The position numbers and the translations under genes are program-made. Source: Deltaproteobacteria bacterium (lineage in GTDB: Bacteria > Myxococcota_A > Polyangia > Polyangiales > Polyangiaceae). Taken from it: a stretch of DNA of 64,000 nucleotides. Below, piece after piece: positions 33,952 through 42,443 of the stretch (the stretch's first letter is position 1; every line of letters starts with the position of its first letter). The notes under the pieces are model-generated. The model saw only the letters and a program-made list of their open reading frames with translations, was not told where the DNA came from and did not search any database. Where the stretch lies: assembly GCA_016218915.1 (NCBI GenBank), contig JACRCQ010000028.1, positions 62,001-126,000 on the forward strand, in the 5' to 3' direction.

Positions 33952-35034
33952 ATGACGACCACTCCTGAATGCGCCTGCTCGTGCGGCTCATCTCCCTCTG
34001 GCAAGAGCGACAAGCCCAAGTTCCATGAGGTCCTTGGCTCCCTCGCTGCCGTCGCGGCATGGTGGCTCGTCTATCGCAACCTCGAGACTTTTGCGAAGTG
34101 GTTCACCTACCGCGTCCTGCGCATGGGCCAGGGTTCCCATCTCGGCGCTGCCGTCGAGTTCCTCGTCTACGAGGCCCCCAAGGTCTTGCTGCTGCTCACG
34201 CTCGTGGTGTTCGGCGTAGGTATCGTGCGCTCTTTCTTCACGCCGGAGCGGACGAGAAAGCTGTTGGCTGGACGACGCGAATCCGTGGGCAACGTGCTGG
34301 CTGCCCTGCTCGGCACTGTCACGCCGTTCTGCTCCTGCTCGGCCGTGCCGCTCTTCATCGGTTTCGTGACCACCGGCGTGCCGCTGGGCGTGACCTTCTC
34401 GTTCCTCATCTCGGCGCCGATGGTCAACGAGGTCGCGCTCGTCCTGCTCTTCGGCCTGTTCGGCTGGAAGGTGGCAGCGCTGTACCTCGGAACCGGGTTG
34501 GCGATTGCCATGATTGCCGGCTGGACCATCGGGCGCCTGCATCTGGAAGGCTGGGTCGAGGACTGGGTCTACAAGGTCAACACAGGCGCCGCGGGTGGAG
34601 CAGGCGAAGCACCGACGACCTGGCGGGATCGGATTCGCTACGGCCGGGATGCGGTCAAGGACATCGTGGGGAAGGTCTGGCCCTACGTCGTGGCTGGCAT
34701 CGTGGTCGGCGCCGGAATCCACGGCTATGTGCCAGAGAACTTCATGGCGTCGATCATGGGCAAGAGCGCCTGGTGGTCCGTGCCCGTGGCCGTGCTCTTG
34801 GGCGTTCCGATGTATTCCAACGCGGCTGGCATCATTCCGATCGTGCAAGCGCTGCTCGGCAAAGGGGCAGCGCTGGGTACGGTGCTGGCCTTCATGATGG
34901 CCGTGATCGGCCTCTCGCTTCCGGAGGCGATCATTCTTCGGAAGGTGCTGAAGCTCAAGCTCATTGCTGTCTTTTTCGGCGTGGTCGGATTCGGAATCCT
35001 CGTCGTTGGCTATCTGTTCAACCTGGTGATGTAG
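33952..35034 (+). CDS. arsP: ArsP-type permease (DUF318 family)
   Basis: A 360-residue polytopic permease. An N-terminal Cys-rich patch (ECACSCGS) precedes about eight hydrophobic segments. The hallmark TPFCSCSAVPLFIGFVTTGVPLG carries the paired Cys of ArsP, with SAPMVNEVAL and GVPMYSNAAG in the two halves. In characterised ArsP proteins these Cys bind trivalent organoarsenicals, which are exported. The gene follows the second arsR by 66 bp and is upstream of three redox genes. Confidence 0.88.
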   Translation: MTTTPECACSCGSSPSGKSDKPKFHEVLGSLAAVAAWWLVYRNLETFAKWFTYRVLRMGQGSHLGAAVEFLVYEAPKVLLLLTLVVFGVGIVRSFFTPERTRKLLAGRRESVGNVLAALLGTVTPFCSCSAVPLFIGFVTTGVPLGVTFSFLISAPMVNEVALVLLFGLFGWKVAALYLGTGLAIAMIAGWTIGRLHLEGWVEDWVYKVNTGAAGGAGEAPTTWRDRIRYGRDAVKDIVGKVWPYVVAGIVVGAGIHGYVPENFMASIMGKSAWWSVPVAVLLGVPMYSNAAGIIPIVQALLGKGAALGTVLAFMMAVIGLSLPEAIILRKVLKLKLIAVFFGVVGFGILVVGYLFNLVM

Positions 35035-35091
35035 CTGCGGGCATTGAAGCATTCTGCCAATCACGGCTCGCAGCAAGAGGAGAGATGAGCG

Positions 35092-35340
35092 ATGGAAGTC
35101 AAGGTACTCGGCCCCGGATGCACGAAGTGCAAGAAGCTCTACGAGCAGGTCGACCAGTCGATCAAGCAGCTCGGGCTCAGCGCAACGCTGGCGAAGGTGG
35201 AGAAGATCGAGGAGATCATGGGCTACGGCGTTCTCGCCACTCCAGCGCTCGTGATCAACGGCGAAGTCAAGGTGTCCGGTCGCCTGCCGAGCGCAGCGGA
35301 GCTGAGCAGCTGGCTCACGACTGCCGCGATGGCCGGATGA
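35092..35340 (+). CDS. Small thioredoxin-like redox protein (TIGR00412 type)
   Basis: 82 residues: MEVKVLGPGCTKCKKLYEQV with a CTKC active site, then ATPALVINGEVKVSGRLPS with the cis-Pro. It matches the redox-active disulfide protein 2 family often found beside DUF318 permeases. AAGAGGAG precedes the start. Cytoplasmic, with no signal. It may reduce the permease Cys or its substrate. Confidence 0.9.
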   Translation: MEVKVLGPGCTKCKKLYEQVDQSIKQLGLSATLAKVEKIEEIMGYGVLATPALVINGEVKVSGRLPSAAELSSWLTTAAMAG

Positions 35341-35356
35341 GCACGGTGCGAGCGCG

Positions 35357-36055
35357 ATGAACGCCTTTCTGCAGAACACTGGCCAGTACATCCATTCGAA
35401 TCCGTGGCTTGCGGTGCTGGCGGTATTCGCCGGCGGCGCGTTGACGGCATCGAATCCGTGCGTGCTGGCGATGATCCCGCTGATGATGAGCTTCGTGGCG
35501 GGACGCAAGGACGAGCGCACGGGGCCGGTGCGCGCTTTTGGCTTCTCGCTCGTGTTCGTCCTGGGGCTTGCGCTGACGTTCACGACCATGGGGGTGTTTG
35601 CAGCGCTCGCGGGCAAGGTCTATGGAGATGTCTCTGGCATCTGGAAGTGGGTGGTCGCCGGGGTGTGCATGGTGATGGGGTTGCACCTGATGGGCATTCT
35701 CAACTTCACGATCCCCTCGCCGGTCAAGACCCCTCCGAAGGTTCGAGGATTCGTGGGTGCGTTCCTGCTGGGGCTGCTGTTCGGCATCGTCTCGGCCCCG
35801 TGCGCGGCTCCCATCCTGATCGTCATCCTCACCTATCTCGCGGGCGCAAAGGCCTCGGTGGCGTACGGGGCGTTGCTGCTGCTGGTCTACGCGCTCGGGC
35901 ACTCGGTGCTCATCATCGCGGCAGGCACCTCGATGGGGGTGGCGCGCAAGCTCATTGAATCAAAACGGGTCACGAGGGCGACCGACATCATGCGCCGCGT
36001 CGCGGGCGGTGCGATCGTGCTCGTGGGTGTCTACTTCGTAGTCCAGGCGATCTGA
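35357..36055 (+). CDS. CcdA/DsbD-like transmembrane thiol transporter
   Basis: A 232-residue membrane protein with about six segments. The two redox Cys of the CcdA/DsbD family are present in their motifs: LTASNPCVLAMIPLMMSF and GIVSAPCAAPILIVILTYL. Such proteins move reducing equivalents from cytoplasmic thioredoxin across the membrane. The gene lies between a cytoplasmic thioredoxin and a thioredoxin-like lipoprotein, exactly the inside, membrane and outside order of such a relay. Confidence 0.9.
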   Translation: MNAFLQNTGQYIHSNPWLAVLAVFAGGALTASNPCVLAMIPLMMSFVAGRKDERTGPVRAFGFSLVFVLGLALTFTTMGVFAALAGKVYGDVSGIWKWVVAGVCMVMGLHLMGILNFTIPSPVKTPPKVRGFVGAFLLGLLFGIVSAPCAAPILIVILTYLAGAKASVAYGALLLLVYALGHSVLIIAAGTSMGVARKLIESKRVTRATDIMRRVAGGAIVLVGVYFVVQAI

Positions 36056-36068
36056 AGTGGGAACGCAC

Positions 36069-36488
36069 ATGAAAACAAGCATCCTTCGCGCGATTCTCCC
36101 GGGTGTGCTGCTGCTGGCTCTGGCCGGCTGCAGCCGCACCGTGGATGCCACCCCATCGCCGTCCTCGTCGACCGCCTCCCCTGCCGCCTCGACTGCCCGC
36201 CCGACGGTTGCGCGCATCGCCTTCGTGGATCAGGAGGAGGCTTGCGAGTGCACGCGCAAGCGAATCAACGAGAGCTGGGCAGCGCTGCAAGCGGCCATGA
36301 AGCAGTCGCGCGAGGTGCCGGTGCAGCGAATCCACCGCGACACGCAGCCCGTGGACGTTGCGCCGCTGAGCGCCAAGAGAGCGTTCATCGCGGTTCCGGC
36401 GATCTTCCTGCTCGATGGCTCGGGCGAGGTCATCGACATGCTCCAGGGAGAGGTCACGGACAAGGAGCTGATCCCGGCGCTGCGGTAG
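36069..36488 (+). CDS. Thioredoxin-like lipoprotein
   Basis: 139 residues; signal peptide with lipobox LAGC (Cys20). The mature part starts with a Ser/Pro/Thr linker, then VARIAFVDQEEACECTRKRIN with a CxC, and VPAIFLLDGSGEVIDMLQGEV with the thioredoxin cis-Pro region. It probably lies in the periplasm or outside and accepts electrons from the CcdA-like protein 13 bp upstream. The CxC in place of CxxC is unusual. Last gene of the unit; a repeat follows. Confidence 0.75.
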   Translation: MKTSILRAILPGVLLLALAGCSRTVDATPSPSSSTASPAASTARPTVARIAFVDQEEACECTRKRINESWAALQAAMKQSREVPVQRIHRDTQPVDVAPLSAKRAFIAVPAIFLLDGSGEVIDMLQGEVTDKELIPALR

Positions 36489-36505
36489 GGGGGGAGATGT
36501 TGCTG

Positions 36506-36529
36506 CCCGCTCCCTTAGGGTCGCGGCTC
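36506..36529. repeat. 24-bp dispersed repeat, copy 2
   Basis: The same 24-bp element as at 26008-26031, with one base changed (TTAG for TTAC). It lies between convergent stops and provides the TAA stop and last codons (EPRP) of the prolyl oligopeptidase gene. Confidence 0.7.
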
Positions 36530-38737
36530 GCGGCTTATCTGCGATAGCGCAAAGGCGTATTCGTCGGCGCCCTTCTCCACCGAGGCCTTGATCAGGTCCG
36601 CGCCTCCGTGCCCGGCGTGCTGCTCGATGCGGAGCAGCACCGGGCCGCCCTGCGAGGATGCCTGCATCAGCGCGGCGAACTTGCGCGCGTGCATCGGATC
36701 CACCCGGTCGTCGTTGTCCGCCGACAGCATCAGCAACGAGGGGTACCTCGTGCCGGGCTTCACGTGGTGGTACGGCGAATACGCGTAGAGCGTCTTGAAA
36801 TCCTCTGCGTCGTCCGCAGACCCGTACTCTTCAATCCACGTCTTTCCCGAGCCGTAGAGGTGGTAGCGAATCATGTCGAGCAGCGGGACCCCGCACAGCA
36901 CGACCCGGAACAGGTCCGGGCGCTGGGTCATGGCCGCGCCCATCAGGAGCCCTCCGTTGGAGCCCCCACGAATGACCAATCGGTCCGTGCTGGTGTAGCG
37001 CTCACGCACCAGGTACTCCGCCACTGCGATGAAGTCGTCAAAGGTGTTCTGCTTGACGTGCTTCATTCCCGCGCGGTGCCACTTCTCGCCGTATTCGCTG
37101 CCCCCCCGCAGGTTCGCGTAGATGTAGACCCCTCCGCGCTCCAGCCAGGGGAAGATGTTGGTGCTGAACCCGGGCGTGAGCGACACCTGGAATCCGCCGT
37201 ATCCGAACAGCAGCGCTGGCGCCTTCCCGTCCCTCGCCATGTCCTTGGCTCGTACGATGAACATCGGCACCTTCGTGCCATCCTTCGAAGCGGCGAACTG
37301 CTGCTCCACCACGTACTTCGAGGCGTCCACCGGCACCTTCAGCCGGTACCAGAGCTCGTCCTTCCCGCTCTTGACGCTGGTCTTGTGGATCTCGGTGGGC
37401 TGCGTGAAAGACGTGAACCAGTAGTAGGCCTCGTCGAGCTCAGGATCCCCTTCGATGTTCGAGGCAGTGCCGACGCCGGGCAGCGCCACCTGCCTCTCGA
37501 GCTTGCCGTTGAGGTCCCGGACCTCCAGACGGGTGGTCACGTCCTTGAGATACTCCAAGGCGAGCCTGCCGCCGACGATCGCGTGGCTCTGCAGGGCGGA
37601 ATCTGCCTGCTCTGCCACGATCTCCTTCCACTTGTCGCGCTGCGGAGAGGCAGGGTCCACCGCGAAGATGCGCCCGTTCGGCGCCTCTTCGTTGGTCAGG
37701 ATGTAGAACTTCCCCTTGTGCACCGCCACTTCGTACATGGCATCGCGGCCCGTGATCAGCGGCGTCCAAGTGCGCGGCGCTGGACGGGACAGATCCTGGA
37801 AGTACACGTCCGCCCGGCTCCAGCCGTGGTAGACGCTCGCCAGCAGCCAGCGACCATCCCTGGACACCTGCCCACCGAGGAACTTCCTCGGATCCTTGGT
37901 GGCTGGATAGACCACCTCGTCCTTGGCCGGATCCTCGCCCAGCTTGTGAAAGCGAAGCTCGGCAAAGCCGGGTCGCTCCGGGACCGGCACCGCGGCGTCC
38001 GCAGGAGGAAGCCAGACGTAGTAGAATCCGTCGCCCTTGGGCGTCCAGGAAGGATGGGCGTACTTGGCACCCGGAATCACGTCCGTGTCCGACTTCTTGC
38101 CGGTCGCCACATCCATCACGTGCAGCACGGCTTCGTCGGAGTTGTTCGCCTTGACCGCGTACGCGATCCTCGCGCCATCCCAGGACACCGACCACGCGCC
38201 GAGGGACACGGTGCCGTCATCGGACCAGGTGTTCGGATCGAGCAGCACCTGCTCGGCGCCGCTGGCTCCTTGCCTCCAGAACACGGCCGACTTCTCGCGC
38301 TTGGCCTCGCGGCGGGAGTAGAAGTATCGCTTGCCGTAGCGATGAGGCGTGCCCATCGACTCGACGTAGTACAGCTCCCGCAGCCGTGCGGCGATCGCGT
38401 CCCGCTCCGGAAGGCGGTCGAGCCAGCTGCGCGCGAACTTGTCTTGCACCTGCATCCAGGCCTGCACTTCGGCGCTCTTGACGTCCTCGAGCCAGCGGTA
38501 CGGATCCGGCACCTGCACGCCGTGCAGCACGTCCTTGGCGTCCACGGTCCGCGTCGAGGGGTAGCCGAACGAAGAGGACGCGGCCTCTGGGGCCCCGGTT
38601 TCGTGCAGACCTCCCCCCCCTGCGTCGGGAACCATGGGAGCAGGGGTCGGGTTCAGCGGAGGGCGGGGAGCGTCAACACAGGACGAGATGGGTGCAAGCA
38701 TGGCGAGTAGGAGAACGAAGCCTGAGGCCCTGTTCAT
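36515..38737 (-). CDS. Prolyl oligopeptidase-family serine peptidase, lipoprotein
   Basis: 740 residues. ATG 38737 gives a signal peptide with lipobox ISSC (Cys20). After a Pro/Gly-rich linker comes PDPYRWLED at the start of the POP domain, a beta-propeller, then an alpha/beta-hydrolase domain with nucleophile [12 protein letters not shown], acid [11 protein letters not shown] and His in [12 protein letters not shown]. All three triad residues are present. POP enzymes cleave after proline in short peptides; export as a lipoprotein suggests extracellular peptide digestion. It stands alone. Confidence 0.94.
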   Translation of the reverse strand: MNRASGFVLLLAMLAPISSCVDAPRPPLNPTPAPMVPDAGGGGLHETGAPEAASSSFGYPSTRTVDAKDVLHGVQVPDPYRWLEDVKSAEVQAWMQVQDKFARSWLDRLPERDAIAARLRELYYVESMGTPHRYGKRYFYSRREAKREKSAVFWRQGASGAEQVLLDPNTWSDDGTVSLGAWSVSWDGARIAYAVKANNSDEAVLHVMDVATGKKSDTDVIPGAKYAHPSWTPKGDGFYYVWLPPADAAVPVPERPGFAELRFHKLGEDPAKDEVVYPATKDPRKFLGGQVSRDGRWLLASVYHGWSRADVYFQDLSRPAPRTWTPLITGRDAMYEVAVHKGKFYILTNEEAPNGRIFAVDPASPQRDKWKEIVAEQADSALQSHAIVGGRLALEYLKDVTTRLEVRDLNGKLERQVALPGVGTASNIEGDPELDEAYYWFTSFTQPTEIHKTSVKSGKDELWYRLKVPVDASKYVVEQQFAASKDGTKVPMFIVRAKDMARDGKAPALLFGYGGFQVSLTPGFSTNIFPWLERGGVYIYANLRGGSEYGEKWHRAGMKHVKQNTFDDFIAVAEYLVRERYTSTDRLVIRGGSNGGLLMGAAMTQRPDLFRVVLCGVPLLDMIRYHLYGSGKTWIEEYGSADDAEDFKTLYAYSPYHHVKPGTRYPSLLMLSADNDDRVDPMHARKFAALMQASSQGGPVLLRIEQHAGHGGADLIKASVEKGADEYAFALSQISREPRP

Positions 38738-38790
38738 GGCACAGCAACATACACCGGCAAGTGGGGGCGGGCCAGGGGCGTAGCGCGCGG

Positions 38791-40341
38791 CTACTTGTGG
38801 CAGTCCTTGCATTCCTTGCGCGGAAGGAAGCCGGCCTGATGACAGGAGTTGCACAGCACGTTCTTGTGCGGCTCGATCGCGAGGTGCTTGGCTGCCAGAT
38901 CCCACGGGTGCCAGTCGTCGGCCGCCGTCGCCGACACGTTGCCGAGTCCCAGCAGCGAGCCGCGTTGAGGCGCCGTGTGGCACGTGGTGCAATCCATGGT
39001 CAGGACCTTGCCGTCCTTGGACTTGTGGCGCCCGTCATGACAGCGGAAGCACCCGGGCCAGTTACGATGGCCGATGTTGTCCGGATAGGTCTTCCAATCG
39101 ACGTTCATGTCCGGGAAGACGGAGCGGTCCCAGATGGCGGTCACCACTTCGATGGCCTGCTTGAGGTCTGCGGCGCGGGTCTCGGGCACGCTCGGATAGT
39201 GCTGCCGGTAGTAGTCCATCATCCGCTTCTGGATCTGCTCGCGCGCAGTGGCGCTGTCCGGATAGTTCTGGATCAGCGTCTCGACCGACACGCGCTTGAT
39301 CCAGGGAAGCGTCGGGGACATGAGCCCGGAATACAGCGCCGTGTCGATCGCACCGTCCGGCGGGTGGTACCCGTGCGAGGGGCGATTGTGGCAGTCCATG
39401 CAGTCCATGTTGCGCTTGCGTAACGAGGCCGCCTTGTCCGGAGCGTACTCGGGCGAGGTGTACTCCACCACCGAGCCGTCGGAATGCTTCACCATCACCC
39501 ACGGAATCTGTTGGAGGTGCTCGTCCGATGCACCGAAGGTCACGGTGTTGTCGATGATCATGTGGAAGTGGATGCCTGCATTGCGGCCCAGGGTCTTGCT
39601 TCCGCCACCGGTGCGCAGGGTGAGCGTGATCTGCTCGGGCGTGTTGGCCTCGTCGTAGCGGTAGTGAGGCATCTGCAGGAGCTTTGCCCCGTAGAACTTC
39701 TGGGGCCAGTGGCAGTGCTCACAGGTCTCGCGGGCTGGTCGCAGATCGTGGATCGGCACCGGGATGGGTCGCTTGTAGGTCTTGAAGGCGACTGCCAGGA
39801 CCTGCCGCGCCCCCGAGAGCTTGGACTTGACGTACCAGTCAGCTCCTTCGCCCACGTGACATTCGACGCAGGCGACGCGTGCGTGCGGGGAGTTGGTGTA
39901 CGCGACGTATTCGGGCTTCATGACGGTGTGGCAGGTCTTGCCGCAGAAGGTCACGGATTCGGTGAACAGGAAGCCCTTGTATCCGGTGAGCGCCATGAGC
40001 ACGCCGACCACAGACCCGCCGACGACCACGTAGGCGAAGCGCTTTCGGGCATTCGGATCGTTCAAGTCCAGGAGCGGATAGGGCAGCGCCCGGTCCGTGT
40101 TCTGCTTGCGACGTCGCCCGGCTTCCCAGCGCATGCCTCCCAGGATGAGCAAGACACCGCAGCCGAGGAATCCCGGGAACACCAGATAGGTGAAGATCCC
40201 GAGATAGGGACTTGGCTGCGCATTGAAGAAGCCCGCGATCAACGCAAACAGGATCAGCGCAGCGCTGACCATGACCACGATCCCGCCGAAGTAGCTGACC
40301 GCGTTGCGATACAGGCCCGTACCGACCGATTTGGAAGACAC
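38791..40341 (-). CDS. NapC/NirT-family multiheme quinol dehydrogenase, ImcH-like
   Basis: A 516-residue inner-membrane cytochrome. Three hydrophobic segments (about 13-35, 46-66, 97-117) precede a heme domain with seven CxxCH motifs (CVECH, CEHCH, CMDCH, CFRCH, CTTCH, CNSCH, CKDCH) and one CX3CH (CGKTCHTVMKPEYVAY). Size, membrane segments and motif order resemble Geobacter ImcH, which passes electrons from menaquinol to periplasmic carriers. GTG 40341 is chosen because CAGGAGG stands just before it. It is divergent from the PAD gene, with 231 bp between, and has no other respiratory gene beside it. Confidence 0.88.
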   Translation of the reverse strand: MSSKSVGTGLYRNAVSYFGGIVVMVSAALILFALIAGFFNAQPSPYLGIFTYLVFPGFLGCGVLLILGGMRWEAGRRRKQNTDRALPYPLLDLNDPNARKRFAYVVVGGSVVGVLMALTGYKGFLFTESVTFCGKTCHTVMKPEYVAYTNSPHARVACVECHVGEGADWYVKSKLSGARQVLAVAFKTYKRPIPVPIHDLRPARETCEHCHWPQKFYGAKLLQMPHYRYDEANTPEQITLTLRTGGGSKTLGRNAGIHFHMIIDNTVTFGASDEHLQQIPWVMVKHSDGSVVEYTSPEYAPDKAASLRKRNMDCMDCHNRPSHGYHPPDGAIDTALYSGLMSPTLPWIKRVSVETLIQNYPDSATAREQIQKRMMDYYRQHYPSVPETRAADLKQAIEVVTAIWDRSVFPDMNVDWKTYPDNIGHRNWPGCFRCHDGRHKSKDGKVLTMDCTTCHTAPQRGSLLGLGNVSATAADDWHPWDLAAKHLAIEPHKNVLCNSCHQAGFLPRKECKDCHK

Positions 40342-40572
40342 AGCGACCTCCTGGGGTGCGGAGCTTGCCCGGCTTTCACGAAAATGTCCAAGGCCGAATG
40401 GGTGCAGTCCCGACCGATGACCGCGGCCTCGGTTACGTCCGGAACCTCCGCTCACACCGAGCCGACCAACGTTAATTCTCCTTCAGCCTTCGAAACGCAT
40501 TGCATCACGATGATCGCGTGGAGCACCATCGCCGCTCCCGAAAACGATCCTGCAACCTGGCTGCGGTGCCCG

Positions 40573-42420
40573 ATGCAAAACTCTTCCCTTGGTCTTCGGC
40601 TGGTGTCAGTGGCTGCCCTTGCCTGCCTCTTCGCTGCCGGGTGCGGCAGCAACGACAGCTCCGAGCAGGTCGTCGCCGATGCCGGCGTGGAGGCTAGCCC
40701 GCCTCCTGCTGCACCGATCATCGACCTGCGGGCCGACACCAACAGGGATGGCGTCGTCGAGGTGCAAGGCGATGGTGACGACACGGGCGAAGACGTGTGG
40801 GACAAGTCCCACGGCGCGGTGTTCCTCGCGAACATCGACGACGACCAGCTCAGGTGCTCGAAGGATGGGACGGACGTGGAGCTGGCAGCGTGCAACGATG
40901 CTGCGGACGAAGTGATCAACGGCGACGATGATCTGCTCGATCTGGCGCGCATCAAGACGCGCCCCTGGCCCGAGGCCGAGATCATGGCGAAGGGCACGAT
41001 CACCTGGAGCACAGCCGCGCAGCCTTTCGTGCGGATGTTCCGAAAGCAGGCGGATGGCACGTTCAAAGTCGTCACGTCGCCAGTGGCCTTGACTGCCGAC
41101 GACCTGAGCAGCGGAGTCGAGCTCGCCATCGAAGGGCGCGACATCGTGCGCGATCGAACGGTCTGGGATGGCTACATCGACGTGACCCTGACCGTGACGC
41201 ACGGCTTGTTCCTCGATGAGGTGACGTCGGACGTGGTCAAGATGCGGATGTCGCCGGTGATGACCCAGCATCACCTGCAGCCGGTCGACACGGCCTACGT
41301 GTCGCTGCTCAACGATCCGGATTCCGAGATCTACCGCGCGGACTTTGCCAAGGCCGTGCAGGCAGCGCAGGTCCCGAACGGCGTCCAGGAGCTCGATGAT
41401 CTGGCCGATCTGGATCAGTGGACCCAGGACTTCTTCGAGGTCGGGTACATGTCGATGCCGGCGACCGCAGGCAGCCAGCACGTGGTGCACGTGTACTACC
41501 GCTCCGCGAACGTCGACAATCCCAAGAATCCCGACGATGCGCTGCGAGCGGCAGGCAAGATCGTGTTCACGCGGTTCCGCGGCAAGGACTCGGCGGGCGT
41601 GCAGGAGTTCGACCTCTCGCACGACGGGAACATGGACTCGCTCAACTCCTTTGGGAATACCGAGACCGTCCCTCCGTACGGCGACTATCCGCTCGGCAGG
41701 CTCTTCCGCGGAAGCGCCCCGACGTTCTTCCCGGATCCCAAGATGACGAAGCTCATGGAGGCCCAGGCGGTGCAGCCGCCGATCTACATCGACACCTCCT
41801 GGCTCCTGGTCGGGCACGTCGACGAGACCATCAGCTTTGCGAAGGCGAGCAGCCCGCGAGGATGGATCGTGCTCGCCAACGACGCCAGGCTCGCCAAGAA
41901 GATGCTCGAAGACGAGGTCGCCAAGGGCCACGGCGACGTCAAGATGTTCGAAGGGGTCAAGTGGCTCAACGACAACTGGACCGAGTCTCCGGCTGAGGTG
42001 ACGATCCAGCAGGCGCTGAACAACACCGAGGTGATGAGCGAGAGCGCCAAGGCGGCTGTGGAGGTCGACTCCCAGATTGAGACGATCAAGAAGGAGACCG
42101 GGCTCACCGACGAGGAGATCGTCCACTTGCCCTTCCTGCACTACCCGGCCTACGGATTCTCGCTCGCCTGGCAGCCGGGGACGGTCAACAGCACCTACCT
42201 CTCCGACTCGCACTTCGCGGCGCCCGATCCCCATGGTCCGATCATCGACGGCAAGGACATCTTCAAGACGCAGCTGGAGGAAGCGCTCAAGCCCTACGGC
42301 ATCACGGTCGACTGGGTCGAGAACTGGAACCTGTACCACCGTCTCGAAGGCGAGGTGCATTGCGGTAGCAATGTGATGCGCCAGACGACGGGACCCAAGT
42401 GGTGGGAGTCGGGCCGATGA
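40573..42420 (+). CDS. Protein-arginine deiminase (PAD), secreted lipoprotein
   Basis: A 615-residue lipoprotein (lipobox FAAGC). Residues about 50-150 match the PAD middle domain: DLRADTNRDGVVE (Ca2+-site Asp run) and GAVFLANIDDD. Residues about 280-613 match the PAD catalytic domain: QDFFEVGYM (Asp286), NSFGNTE, YPLGRLFRG, LLVGHVDETISF (His415, Asp417), GPIIDG, and EVHCGSNVMRQ (Cys597) ending KWW. All four catalytic residues are present with animal-like spacing. The N-terminal domain of vertebrate PADs is absent. It should convert protein arginine to citrulline outside the cell. Start ATG 40573 gives the signal peptide. Confidence 0.93.
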   Translation: MQNSSLGLRLVSVAALACLFAAGCGSNDSSEQVVADAGVEASPPPAAPIIDLRADTNRDGVVEVQGDGDDTGEDVWDKSHGAVFLANIDDDQLRCSKDGTDVELAACNDAADEVINGDDDLLDLARIKTRPWPEAEIMAKGTITWSTAAQPFVRMFRKQADGTFKVVTSPVALTADDLSSGVELAIEGRDIVRDRTVWDGYIDVTLTVTHGLFLDEVTSDVVKMRMSPVMTQHHLQPVDTAYVSLLNDPDSEIYRADFAKAVQAAQVPNGVQELDDLADLDQWTQDFFEVGYMSMPATAGSQHVVHVYYRSANVDNPKNPDDALRAAGKIVFTRFRGKDSAGVQEFDLSHDGNMDSLNSFGNTETVPPYGDYPLGRLFRGSAPTFFPDPKMTKLMEAQAVQPPIYIDTSWLLVGHVDETISFAKASSPRGWIVLANDARLAKKMLEDEVAKGHGDVKMFEGVKWLNDNWTESPAEVTIQQALNNTEVMSESAKAAVEVDSQIETIKKETGLTDEEIVHLPFLHYPAYGFSLAWQPGTVNSTYLSDSHFAAPDPHGPIIDGKDIFKTQLEEALKPYGITVDWVENWNLYHRLEGEVHCGSNVMRQTTGPKWWESGR

Positions 42421-42443
42421 AGGGCAAAGAAGCGAGGTTCACC

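Noticed and set aside
36608..38710. Plus-strand open frame of 700 codons opposite the prolyl oligopeptidase
   Set aside because: It is antisense to a gene with a complete catalytic triad and family-wide similarity; its Arg/His/Val-rich composition is typical of the complement of high-GC coding DNA.
40606..42360. Minus-strand open frame of 584 codons opposite PAD
   Set aside because: Antisense to a clear enzyme family; no independent support.
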